A stretch of 64,000 bases of DNA from positions 3,658,001 to 3,722,000 of the forward strand of contig CADCXD010000001.1 of NCBI GenBank assembly GCA_902806575.1, given 5' to 3'. This stretch comes from Jackrogersella multiformis. Its lineage: Eukaryota; Ascomycota; Sordariomycetes; Xylariales; Hypoxylaceae. The translations under genes and the position numbers were made by a program. Positions within the stretch are counted from its first letter, which is position 1, and every line of letters starts with the position of its first letter. This document shows, one piece after another, positions 48,064-58,254 of this stretch. A model generated the notes under the pieces. The model was given only the letters and a program-made list of their open reading frames with translations, searched no databases and was not told the DNA's origin.

Positions 48064-49259
48064 ATGGCTTCTTCGACTAGCCATCACTACAGCAGTCCGC
48101 AGATAGAGGATGACGACTTGATCGATCCTGATGATGGTGAGTTGTGGGAACGCAATACGGGTTGGCCTCTTTAGGGCCGCCCTTTGCTCGCCTTTGAATT
48201 TCTTCGCAACGGCGGCATTACCCTGTCTTACTTTACGCTTCCACTTTACTTTTTTTTAATTTATACCTTGCCTTGCTTTTATTCTGCTTCACGTCATGCC
48301 ACATCACGCTAACAAGCAACCTACCCAGCGGACCTCAACGACTTCGACGACCCGCTCTCGAACGCCGAGGCCCAACGCGCGCCCCTGACGGGCAACATCG
48401 GGTCGTCGTCCTCGACCCGCCCCCTCAACGAGAACTACCTGACGTCGCGCATCCCGGGCGAGGACCGCGCGGCGCCGCAGAACACCATCGACGAGAGCGT
48501 GTGGGACACGCTGCGCCGCGACCTGCTCGCCGTGTGGTCCAAGATGCGCGAGGTCCTGTACCCCCGCTACCTGTTCGGCGGCACCATGTTCGAGAGCGCC
48601 GACGGCCTGCGCGGCGCCTACGCCAACCTGCGCGGCGCCGGCCTCTCCGGCGCCCGCGAGGAGCTGACCAGCCTCGCCGGCCGCGTCATGGACCCCGAGA
48701 GCCTGCTCAACCAGAACAACATGAGCCCCGGCCTCAGGGACTGGGACATGTGGGGCCCGCTCATCTTCTGCCTGCTGCTGGCCCTGTTCCTGAGCCTCGG
48801 CGGCAAGGACGACCAGAAGGACGTCGTGTTCAGCGGCGTGTTCGCCATCGTGTGGATCGGCGAGGCCGTCGTCACCTTGCAGATTAAGCTGCTGGGCGGG
48901 AATATGTGAGTTTTTCTTTTGGTGTTTTCTTCTGTCTTTTTCTTGGCCTGCTGCCTTGTAAGTGGTTTGGGGATGTGATGTGTGTGCTAACGAAATTCGC
49001 GCGCGGCAGCTCGTTCGCGCAGAGCGTGTGCATCATCGGGTACACGCTGTTCCCGCTGGTCATCGCGTCCCTGATGTCGGCCCTGGGGCTCCCCCTGATC
49101 CCGCGGATCCCCGTGTACCTCGTGCTAGTAGGCTGGTCGCTAGCCGCCGGCGTTAGCATACTGGGCGGGAGCGGCGTCGTCAAGAACCGCGTCGGCATAG
49201 CCGTCTATCCCCTCTTCGTGTTCTACTTGGGACTGGGGTGTCTGTGCTTCATCAGTTAG
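48064..49259 (+). CDS. YIP4: Yip1-family Golgi membrane protein (Yip4/YIPF6-like)
   Basis: Three exons, 48064-48136, 48329-48905 and 49010-49259, giving 299 residues. The cytosolic N terminus is acidic (IEDDDLIDPDD, then ADLNDFDDPLS), followed by the conserved NTIDESVWDTLRRDL entry to the Yip1 domain. Five membrane segments follow: MWGPLIFCLLLALFLSL, VVFSGVFAIVWIGEAVVTL, SVCIIGYTLFPLVIASLMSA, IPVYLVLVGWSLAAGVSIL, and the last ending FVFYLGLGCLCF. Yip1-family proteins bind Ypt/Rab GTPases and act in ER-Golgi traffic. The interval between segments 1 and 2 carries the SLGGKDDQKDVVF motif seen in YIPF6 relatives. Exon 2 is strongly GC-rich. The N-terminal exon is short and its splice (phase 1) is supported by the acidic run continuing across it. 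It converges on the Rrn11-like gene. Confidence 0.9.
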
Positions 49260-50324
49260 ATTCCGCGACGAACGATGTGCGGCGGATGCAGATACGGAAA
49301 CGGAAGCGGAAATGGAAGCGGAAACAGAGTGTTAGGTTAATCGGACGAGCTCGACTGCGAATGCGAGGTGAAGTAAAGACGTGGAGTGGATTTGCATGGA
49401 CTGGCGCGAAGCATGTTATAATTGCTATGTTTTTGCCTTAAAATTGCGCGCCTGCTTGCTTGCTTACTTGTACTTTACTTACTGAAGGTATCATTGTATG
49501 ATCAAGACGAATTACCGGCATGTTTATTGCCGTTCTACTGGGAGCTAACTCTGTTAACCTGTTCGAGATATTCCTCGTTGCCTCGAATTACGTATAGTGT
49601 ACCTGTGGTCTGGTATTGATATTGATATTGTCTGGATGGGGGCTATAAAGGGGTTGGAAGAGATGGAATGGGGACTTGTCTTGTGCGAAGTTGGAACAGT
49701 ATTCGCGAGTGCGTTTCTCTATTAATGCCGTTTATACCCCGTCAAGATTATTCGAGGTAGGGAGCTCAAGACTTGGTTAGTGATTAATAGAGTACCTACT
49801 AATAGAGTGTCTGAGCTGCTATATAAAACGTCCTATTATAGACTCGAGAGAATAATGGGATTAGTTTAATCGTCGGTAGAATGTGAAGGAGGCTGGCTGC
49901 CTTGTCGTGTCTGTTCTAGGCACTCTGGAGTTCTCGTTATGTAAGACGTTTATAGGCTTGCTTTAGACCTACTATATCATTAATAACCGACCATAATAGG
50001 GATATCCTGCTTCCTTTCATCGTGTCGGGGAGGGGGGAGGGAAAGAGAGAGACAACCAGAAAATACAGTATTTGTCTGTACGGAATTGTCCTAAGAGATA
50101 CCCCTTTCTCTGCCTAGTAACCTATTCCTTCCCTCTTTCTCGCCTACCTAGTCCAATAATTTTCGTCTCGTAAAATCATTACACATTCTACGAGTAGCAA
50201 GCGTAGGATGGGCAAGAATCGGGGCTGAATGTCTTCGAAGTGCCTCATCTCAGTGTCTCGCTTTCCTCTATCTCGGGGTATATTTGGGCCTCTCTCTTCC
50301 TCTCTGTATTGGTACAATCACACC
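49260..50324. other. Convergent intergenic region, Yip4-like to Rrn11-like gene
   Basis: About 1.1 kb. Holds a gatatt triplication at 49614-49630, a G-rich stretch near 50030, and C/T-rich sequence near 50100-50330. No supported gene. Confidence 0.6.
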
Positions 50325-51746
50325 TCACCACCCATCCTCAATACTAACATCCTGCTCGTCCTCCTCGCCGGCGCGCACGAACTTCGACACCCAGCCCTCG
50401 ACCTCGCCCCCGCCATCCAATATCTTGCGGAACAGCGTCCTCGCGCGCTCGTGCTCCTCCCTCCTCCTGGCCAGCGCGCCGTGCTCCTCCGCGGACTGGG
50501 CGCGGGACCGCAGCGCGTCCTCGGTCCGCTCTGTGTTCTCGCCGCCGTGGTCGTTATCGACGAGCCGCGAGGGGAGGTTCAGGTCCCCGACGAACAGCGC
50601 CAGGTTGGCGCGCAGCCGCAGCAGCTCGCGGTGCGCGCTGTACGGCACGTTCTCCATCGTCTGGTCCATGGTCCGCGCGATGCGCTCGGCGGCGCCCTGC
50701 GTCGCGACCCGCAGCTCGTCGCGTGCCGCCCACGCCGTGCGCCGCCTCGCTTCTTCCCCGCGCTTCCTTCGCGCTTCGAACGCGTCGTCCACGTCGCCAT
50801 CGCCATCTACATCCATCCCCATCCCCATATCATCTACACCATCTACGTAGAACTCGTCTTCCCCTCCTCGACTCGTATTGCTATCGTCGTCGCCTTCTTC
50901 CTCCGCGGTCTGCAGGCGGCGCAGGGCGAGCCGGAACTCGGCGTCGAGGTTGTAGATCTCGACGCCGAAGAGCGCGGGCCAGAAGTCCAGCGCGCTGGTC
51001 AGGTGCGGCCGGTGCTGGTCGTGCGGGTACTGCTGGATCAGGTTCTCGAAGTACGACTTGACCTTTTCGGTGTTGGCGGCCGAGCCCCACCGGCGTATTC
51101 CCGCTCCTCTCTCGCCTTCTACTACGTTTCCGTCGTCTGCGCGGGTCTTCTTCTTCTCGCCGTCGTCGTCGTCGTCGTCGACGGTTTGCTCCGCTTCGCC
51201 GTCCCGCATAAGGATCTCGGAGCCCACGGCCCAGAGCCCGCCGAGCCGGACATCGACGTCCCTAGTCCGCACCAGGAGGCCGAACGCTCGCTTGGCCCGG
51301 GCGATGTCGCCGTCGCCGAGGCAGCGGTGCATGATGGCCGTCACGGTGCTCAGGTGCCTTAGCCGCTCGGAGAGCTGCTTCGCCGTGGTCTCTTTATCTT
51401 GGTTCTTCGACGCCCCTCTGTCGTCCTCGCTTTCGGCGCCGGATACCCTGTCATTTCCGCGCGCCCCGCGTCTCCTGCCTTCCGACGGGAGAGGCTTGTG
51501 CGGGAACAGGGGATGCGCTTTCGACGGTACCTCGTCCGTCGCCGACAACCCGGCGACGGCAAATTGTCGGAGGGTGTCTGGCGGGTGGCTGAGGGGATTG
51601 ATGGAATCTGAGGGGAGGTGTGCGGGGATATCTAATTCGTCTTCATCCCCAACTTCCTCCTGATTCTCATCGGTTTTCCTGCGTTTGCCTGCGCGTGGAT
51701 GGATCCCGAGGCGATAGCCAGGCACCGGGAGCGCGAACGGTCCCAT
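50325..51746 (-). CDS. RRN11: RNA polymerase I initiation factor, Rrn11-like
   Basis: Single exon, 473 residues. The N terminus (FALPVPGYRLGIHPRAGKRR) leads into a disordered segment, then the helical core: RLRHLSTVTAIMHRCLGDGD, KRAFGLLVRTRDVDVRLGGL, NLIQQYPHDQHRP and SALDFWPALFGVEIYNL. This pattern matches the fungal Rrn11-type family, TPR-like subunits of the core factor that recruits Pol I to rDNA promoters. The assignment rests on motif recall, so the role is inferred. Acidic runs (DDDDDD and DVDGDGDVDD) interrupt the core and vary among relatives. The gene is GC-rich, which opens a long antisense frame (50229-51362, plus strand) that I do not regard as real. Start ATG gives the conserved Pro/Gly N terminus; no intron is needed. 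Confidence 0.7.
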   Translation of the reverse strand: MGPFALPVPGYRLGIHPRAGKRRKTDENQEEVGDEDELDIPAHLPSDSINPLSHPPDTLRQFAVAGLSATDEVPSKAHPLFPHKPLPSEGRRRGARGNDRVSGAESEDDRGASKNQDKETTAKQLSERLRHLSTVTAIMHRCLGDGDIARAKRAFGLLVRTRDVDVRLGGLWAVGSEILMRDGEAEQTVDDDDDDGEKKKTRADDGNVVEGERGAGIRRWGSAANTEKVKSYFENLIQQYPHDQHRPHLTSALDFWPALFGVEIYNLDAEFRLALRRLQTAEEEGDDDSNTSRGGEDEFYVDGVDDMGMGMDVDGDGDVDDAFEARRKRGEEARRRTAWAARDELRVATQGAAERIARTMDQTMENVPYSAHRELLRLRANLALFVGDLNLPSRLVDNDHGGENTERTEDALRSRAQSAEEHGALARRREEHERARTLFRKILDGGGEVEGWVSKFVRAGEEDEQDVSIEDGW

Positions 51747-52911
51747 GTTTTTATTGCTTGGTGCGTAAGCCAGCGCCCCTAGGCGCAGTCCTAAATTGCA
51801 GTTCTTCTGGTGAATTAATTAAATGAATGACGGACGACGAATTATGTGTTAAACATATGGAGATAAAAATATTTAATAATAAATTTGTCTCAAGTTAGCT
51901 CCTGCTTTTCTTTAAGTTCCGTTGCATGATAGATGGCAATTGCAGTTGCGGGCCGAACCGCACTTGCATTAGCGCATCACCATCCCCATTCACCTTCATT
52001 TTTCCTGTTGTATCATGGGGCTTGACTACTAATAGATTTTATACAAATGAATCTTGGACAATACCTTTAGCAATACGTGGGCACTTAGGTACTTATCTTA
52101 GTAGGTATGCCGGTATGTTAACAATATCCTTATATAAGGCCCCTTACAACTGAAGGCGGTAATCTTATATATTCTCGGCCTATAGTAAATATATGTGCGT
52201 CAATGCAAAATACTACTACCCTGGCCTAATATCGGCTGACGGGCAGGGGGCAAGCCCCTTACCTACATCAGACAGGAAAAGTAAATCTCTTAGATTCCAA
52301 GCTGTATTTAACTAGCTTACTAATATGGTGGGTTCAGCCATAAAGCACTCCAATGGTCTAGACTGATCCATAGTGACGTGGATTACGTAAGAGATGTATA
52401 TTTATTGCGCCGTCATCTTATACACTTGTAGTTATGAATTACCTGGTGATATGTATGCTGCAGCAACATCATGTTTATATCCTCGAGAAGTCTATTTTAA
52501 CCCATAAGCAGTGTTGATTTATATTTTAAAGGGTCTTTTAGAAATCCATGATACATAATCATGTGAAGGATGACTGGACTCGCCTTAGCTTGGTGGGTGC
52601 ACCTTTTACCTGTCCTAAGAGCCATCAACAGGAAGACTATGTCCGAGTACAAAATCAAGAATGCTGGTGCACTTCTGCTTAACGATGTCAAGGAACGTTA
52701 CCTCTCTATATGAATAGGTTGACGAGAGGTACCAGCAGAGATCACTTCGTGGTATTCATTATAGAATTAGGATCATTCCAAAGCTAAGCCACAGTTCGTA
52801 TGTACAATGCTTTCCCTCTACTTTACACATGCTCTAATACGCCGCATGCAGGCGAATTCATGGAATTTTCGCAACCGTACCGGAGACCGAGTGATACGAG
52901 CCTGCCTACGA
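51747..52911. other. Intergenic region, Rrn11-like to complex I subunit gene
   Basis: About 1.2 kb of AT-rich DNA separating two genes on the minus strand. It serves as promoter of the Rrn11-like gene. No RNA gene or coding signal recognised. Confidence 0.55.
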
Positions 52912-53814
52912 CTAGTGGCGTTCGAAGTACGTCCATTGGCCCTCGGCCGGCTTCTCTTCTAGGTCCTCCCACCTGTAGATTCGGTCAGCGATACTGTCCT
53001 CCTCCAGAAAGCCTATCAGCAGATAGGGACAGGAGACTTGGCACTTACACCTTGTTCTCGTACATGACGTCCACGAGCTTGAGCTCGTTCTCGGCGACTC
53101 GCACCACCTCCTCGATCAACCCGCTGCCGATCTTGCTCTCGATCTCCTCGATCCTGGTAGCGCCGTTAGCAACCCGCATGCCCGCATTTTCATCTTCTGC
53201 TGCACCTATGCGCGAGGGCCTACTCACTGGTCGGCAGTCAGCTGCGGCTCCCTCTCCCAGACGATCTTCTTGTCGCCGGGGTCGTCCAGCGGCTTGCGGG
53301 TGAACAGCAGCTCGTGGTCCCTGCGGTCCTCGGGGCCCTTCAGGCCCTCGGAGCCGGGCCCCTCGTCGGGCTCGCCGTCCCACTCCTCATAGCGCTGGTC
53401 CTCGAGGCCGAGGTCGATCTGGTGCAGGAACAGGCGGCCGCTCGACGAGACCGGCACCACGGTCGAGCGCTCCGCCGGCCGGTCCCGGTCGCTGCCCTTC
53501 TCCGTCACCTTGAACTTGTGCGGGTTCTCCGCCACGATCTGCCGCGCCTTGGCCACCCACTCGGCGTACCCCGGCGGGTGGGCCGCCTCGACCACCGCCA
53601 GCCGGTGCTTGGTGAGTGCCTCGACCGATTGTCGGTATAGCGACGACTCCGGGAGCCGCTGCAGCTTGTCCAGCGTCTGCGAGTATAGGTACAGTAGCGT
53701 CGACCGCGGCGAGTTGTGCGTGAACAGCCCCGTCAGGCCCGTCGGCGTGTCCGGTACGAGGTAGCGCGCGGCGCCGGGCTTGACGGCCGCCAAGAGTCGG
53801 GACGTCGACCGCAT
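52912..53814 (-). CDS. NADH:ubiquinone oxidoreductase 29.9-kDa subunit (NDUFA5/B13 type)
   Basis: Three exons on the minus strand: 53814-53228, 53153-53049 and 52972-52912, giving 250 residues. The N terminus MRSTSRLLAAVKPGAARYL is a basic, acid-free mitochondrial presequence. The conserved block TGLTGLFTHNSPRSTLLYLY, then KLQRLPESSLYRQSVEALTK and RLAVVEAAHPPGYAEW, is the NDUFA5-type signature. Fungal orthologs have a longer C-terminal part than the mammalian 13-kDa B13, as here: ELLFTRKPLDDPGDKKIVWE, then across the introns IESKIGSGLIEEVVRVAENE and WEDLEEKPAEGQWTYFERH. The subunit sits in the peripheral arm of respiratory complex I on the matrix side. Exon 2 uses donor GT|GTAAGT in phase 2, which rebuilds KVWEDL. 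The first exon is GC-rich. Confidence 0.9.
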
Positions 53815-55245
53815 GGCGTTGCGTTACCCAGGTATGCTAGGTAGGTAAGTAGGTAGGTAAATGGGTGGTGGGATTGGAAATGTCGGTTCGGTTCGTTCGG
53901 TCCAATTGAGATGTTCGGATTTCCAAGGTGAGAGTTTAAAGCTCGAAAGCAGCGAAACGTCAGAGCTCTAGAGTCACGTGTATGGAGATTCCTTGGTGGG
54001 GGTTATTACATTGTGCTATGTTTATGGACTTATCCGTATTATCCCCCACTTCCCCGGCTACACAAGTACCTAGGTACTTATATTTCACAACTTCAGTGCT
54101 ATTTTTATGACCCTTTCTATCACAATTCACAAGTTTGTATTCTCGCAGGGCTGGCTGACTTTACGAACTAAGAAAATCAATATTCTTGGAACTCTTAGCT
54201 CCCTTATACATACGCATAACTCCCGAGAAAAGGAATACCGACACTGGATCCGCAAGTATGTCTACATAGATAACGCAATATTTCAACATGAATCAGATCC
54301 ATCAGGGACCAAAGCGCTTATTATGTTGATTTCATTACAGACATAATCTATCTATTATTAAGAGCAGAGACCGATATAACCACACCGAGATGAGAAAATG
54401 TGATTAAACCTCAAACTCCTGGTTTTCCAGGTAGCTTACCTATACCTACTGCCAGCTGCTTACATTCACACTCAAGGTAGTGCTTATACACAATTCCAAC
54501 CTCGTGGACCATCGCAGGGTGGTAGAAGTAACCAATCACATCTGCATTACCTAACTATCATCCGACTCCTGAGCACAAATGCCAGCCTCGCTGTTTTAGC
54601 CATCTGACTGAAAAAAAGCGCCACAACTCGGGCGCGAATAGAAGAAGTTTGGTAGAATGTCCTGCGTGACTAGTCTTATTACGCCAAGTCGGTGTGTTTA
54701 AACCCCCAGCGGTCTAGAATTTGGGTTTTTTGTTATATTGATGTGCATATGTAATGTGTAGTGTACGTGCTGACCCCCTACTTCTCTCAGCTCGAACTCT
54801 AGAACGGTGAGATACGTCAGCTTATGGTGTGAAGCTGTTCAATAGTAGCACAAACAACGGTTATCGTACTGGTATGTGTATGTATATCGGAGCCTCTTGA
54901 TACGATGACATACGGTGTGGCGTTGCCTTCGACAAAAAAAGGAATGAGGAAAGCCTATCCCCCCTTGCCATGTCATGTATTCAACTCCCAACCCTGTAGA
55001 TCAATGTGCAGACCATGATGCTTCTATGTACCTACCTAGGTCCTAGGTAGGTAGGTAGGCATTCTCGAAGCTAAATGGCTGAAGCAGCTGTATATTCGAC
55101 ATTCTCTTCGAGCGTTGTAAGTACAAATAGGTAGCGGTGTCTCGCTCTCATAGCCTGTGTTACATTCCAAATCCACCTTCGAGAATATTACCATTTTCCT
55201 AACCATTCTATTGTTATTTTTAAGTATCGTGGTCCTACCTTCATA
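53815..55245. other. Divergent intergenic region, complex I gene to FAD oxidase gene
   Basis: About 1.4 kb between two divergent genes. TAGG clusters lie close to both starts (53833-53860 and 55028-55059). A 79-codon open frame at 54107-54346 has no motif and is not called. Confidence 0.55.
55028..55059. repeat. Palindromic TAGG/CCTA microsatellite
   Basis: Reads tacctacctaggtcctaggt, then aggtaggtaggc: inverted halves with a short tcc linker, 190 bases before the FAD oxidase start. Confidence 0.7.
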
Positions 55246-57402
55246 ATGCCCCATCATCTAGAACCCATCTTCCAGAAGTCGAAAAGCAGACTCGCCAGGT
55301 TATCTGAGAAATTGCATGATGATGACGACGAGCTTGGCAGCCAGCTACCAGGGCTTGCCAAGCTTCTCGATGACATTATCGATACTGACGTAGATGTGTC
55401 TCGGGAGGAGTCTGTTCGAAGACTATTACGTGTCTTCTGGCAGTCGGAGTCCGACGGCACATATAGCGATATCCTCAACCGCTATTCGAATCAGGAAATG
55501 ACCTTGATTCGAGAATTTGTCGAGGATGAAAAGCCAGCACGCGATCTTGGAGAAGATTTCGATATAGGGCTATCTCTCGGCGCTCGCGAAGAGCTTCCTG
55601 TTTTGGATGACCATCCTTCGATTGGTGAAGAGCTATTTTCCACTATCTCCAATGTATTCGGAGATAAGGATGAGCATGTTACTCTCTACAACGACGAGAC
55701 TCAAAATGTGAAGATTGCAGTTCACGTCGATGAGAAGTTTCAGAACTGGGGCCTTACTGTCAAGAACACTCCAGGCCTTACATATATCCCTAGCACATCC
55801 TATGGTATTCAGCAGATTGTCAAGCATGCAAAGGCTCGTGGCCTGAAGGTTAGGGCATCCGGATATCGCCATTCGTGGTCGCCAGTATTTGGCGAAGAAG
55901 GCCAAATTATCATTTCAACCATAGCCATGTACCAAGCTACAGTGCTCCCAAACGTCGAATCTCTACCAGGGTCGCAGTTTTTCGTCCGTGGTACAGAGCT
56001 CAATAGCATCAACTTCGTGGGAGAGCCGCAAAAGGGGCAAAAGCGATCGGTTCGAGTTGGCACTGCAGTCACCAACCAGATGTTTAGGAGATGGTGCAAC
56101 AATCAGAAACTCGACGCTGCTTCGACCCTCCCGCTGAACGTCATCATGGTAGAGATCACGTTCGGAGGGTCGAACGCCCCAATCTGCCACGGTGCCGGCC
56201 GAAGACACCCAACCCTGAGCGATCTGGTACATGCCATCGAATATGTGGATGCCAACGGTAACATGCAAACTATCAGCAAAGACAAGGATCCTAGCTTTAT
56301 GTCCGTAGCTGGTGGTTGCTTCGGGCTGCTGGGAATCGTCACCCACATCACTCTTGAGCTTGATCCTATGTCTTACGCAGTCATGATCCCTAAGAAGATT
56401 CCAGTTATGCAAGCTATCCCGCCTCCTCCCGGATTGGCGGACGAGGATATTCCCGAAGCCCTTCGGATTAAGATGACACCGGAGCAGCGCGCCGAGGCCC
56501 AAGCGAACTTCGAGAAGCAGGCGGGAAATGATTTCTATGCCGAATGGTTCTGGTTCCCCTATACGAGCAAGGTCTGGGTGAACTGTTGGAACACTACAGA
56601 AGACGGAAAAGGCTCGAAAGAGTACCCAAGTAAAGCCAGCGTGCTTGTTCAATGGGCTGAGACAGTGGCCATCCAGATCCTCCAAAGTTCTGAAGCTGTG
56701 TTCAAACTACAAAACATATTCCCCTGGACACAGGCTACATTGCTATCGAAGCTGGGTCTATACGCCATGCCGGATATCACTAACCCGAAGGACGCAATTA
56801 AAACACAACTGCCAGATGCGTTGCACTTCCGTAGAGCTATTCAGAATGTCAGAGTTAGAGACACGGAGCTTGAGATCCCATTACAGCCCAAGGTTGGCAA
56901 CTTGAAGGACGCAGGGCCAAACGACCCGATCGACTGGTCTCTTGTGCAGAAGGCATGGTGGGACGCGATCCTAGCTGCCTACAAGCACACGGATACGTGT
57001 CCACAGCGCATGCCTCTTGAGATGCGCATCACGGGACCTTCCAACGTGACTATGGCACCGTTCCGTGGGCACAAGCTCGGTACATGTTCCATCGAGGTTC
57101 TCACGTTGCAGAACATGGAGGCGGAATGGGTGCCATACGCGCAATACGTAGTCGATAAGTGGATGGAGCTCAAGGACAACCAGGGGAAGTACCTAGAGAC
57201 ACGACCACATTGGGCTAAGGAATGGGCTACCATGACCGTCCGTGGCCGCCCCATGATCGAGTATATAAAGGAATCATACCGAGACTCTATTGTTGAGTTC
57301 CGAGAGACGCTGGGTCGGATTGCGGAAAAGCAGGGATGGGATTTGGAGGAAGCGCGACAACGGTTCAGTAATGAGCTTTTTGATGACATCTTCTTTACAT
57401 GA
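55246..57402 (+). CDS. FAD-linked oxidase of the sugar-1,4-lactone oxidase family
   Basis: Single exon, 718 residues. The PCMH-type FAD-binding domain covers about residues 170-375, with NTPGLTYIPSTSYGIQQIVK, then VRASGYRHSWSPVFGEEGQI and VEITFGGSNAPICHGAGRRH, and SVAGGCFGLLGIVTHITLEL closing it. The C-terminal ALO-like domain ends RPHWAKEWATMTVRGRPMIE, where the HWAKEW motif is typical of D-arabinono- and L-gulono-lactone oxidases. The usual family length is 450-550 residues; here an N-terminal extension of about 150 acidic residues precedes the FAD domain (KLHDDDDELGSQLPGLAKLL, and DTDVDVSREESVRRLLRVFW). No signal peptide is evident, so it is probably intracellular. Substrate and whether FAD is covalently bound are not settled by sequence. 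It is an intronless gene between intron-rich neighbours. Confidence 0.85.
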   Translation: MPHHLEPIFQKSKSRLARLSEKLHDDDDELGSQLPGLAKLLDDIIDTDVDVSREESVRRLLRVFWQSESDGTYSDILNRYSNQEMTLIREFVEDEKPARDLGEDFDIGLSLGAREELPVLDDHPSIGEELFSTISNVFGDKDEHVTLYNDETQNVKIAVHVDEKFQNWGLTVKNTPGLTYIPSTSYGIQQIVKHAKARGLKVRASGYRHSWSPVFGEEGQIIISTIAMYQATVLPNVESLPGSQFFVRGTELNSINFVGEPQKGQKRSVRVGTAVTNQMFRRWCNNQKLDAASTLPLNVIMVEITFGGSNAPICHGAGRRHPTLSDLVHAIEYVDANGNMQTISKDKDPSFMSVAGGCFGLLGIVTHITLELDPMSYAVMIPKKIPVMQAIPPPPGLADEDIPEALRIKMTPEQRAEAQANFEKQAGNDFYAEWFWFPYTSKVWVNCWNTTEDGKGSKEYPSKASVLVQWAETVAIQILQSSEAVFKLQNIFPWTQATLLSKLGLYAMPDITNPKDAIKTQLPDALHFRRAIQNVRVRDTELEIPLQPKVGNLKDAGPNDPIDWSLVQKAWWDAILAAYKHTDTCPQRMPLEMRITGPSNVTMAPFRGHKLGTCSIEVLTLQNMEAEWVPYAQYVVDKWMELKDNQGKYLETRPHWAKEWATMTVRGRPMIEYIKESYRDSIVEFRETLGRIAEKQGWDLEEARQRFSNELFDDIFFT

Positions 57403-58254
57403 AGAGGATAAAGTCGAGGGTTGAAGACATGACTTCATAGAAACTAAGACTTTCCAACTAATTAGTGTATTGGGAGTTGATAGAAGAAGGATGTTTTTGG
57501 TTAGATGAATCTTGAACTGCACCAATTTAGTAAGATTTTCTCAGCAATTGTTTCCATTAAATGAGTTGAAATTTGCGAACCGCTCCTGCATAGAGAAGAT
57601 TTTGGCTTTATAAAATGACGACATAGTGCACCTACCCAACCAAATTAACTGGAAATTGCACAGTGCAAGAGCTTCTCTGCTGGTTGCCCTGGCCTGTTGC
57701 CTCACTCAGTAATGAATAGTACCCGGGTAAGGAGTGAGATTATCTACAGTTAGAATAACATACCTGGTTAATTATAGATTCCTGACGCTTTTTTATGTTG
57801 ATATCGTGATAAGTTACTATCCAAACTGGTCATTTGCTTCTCTCTACTTGCCAAAACCATATAGCCTCATAGTTACGACCTCATGAGGATGAAAAAGCAA
57901 GACTCGTTAACTCCCCCCACTACGTAATTTATCTACATGGATACGTTGAGAAGTGGTGTTTGTAAAATAACGTCAATTGATTGATCGATCTCCCAAACAG
58001 AGTTGGAAAATGAAACGTTGAGGGAAACGAAGTCCACTAGGGAATTCCTTCAAGGACGTCTTCCCCTTTTATATCACACTTGTTCGAACACGCAACATAC
58101 CAGACCAGGTGGCAGGAAGAGAAAAGAAAAGGAATCCAGACAAATCAGTTGCTGTCCTCGCAGGCCTTAATGATTGACCATACTTCCGTCCTGTTGAGAA
58201 CAATTATGGCAGAAGCGTTCTGCTGCATTCAAGGGTATCGCGGGTATCAATCAT
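57403..58254. other. Convergent intergenic region, FAD oxidase to BAR protein gene
   Basis: About 850 bases, AT-rich, with no TAGG palindromes of note and no supported gene. Confidence 0.6.

Noticed and set aside
50229..51362. 377-codon plus-strand open frame
   Set aside because: Antisense shadow of the GC-rich Rrn11-like gene; composition is skewed and it has no motif, while the minus frame carries a coherent helical family pattern.
54107..54346. 79-codon plus-strand open frame
   Set aside because: AT-rich, no family signature, no promoter or leader features; left uncalled.
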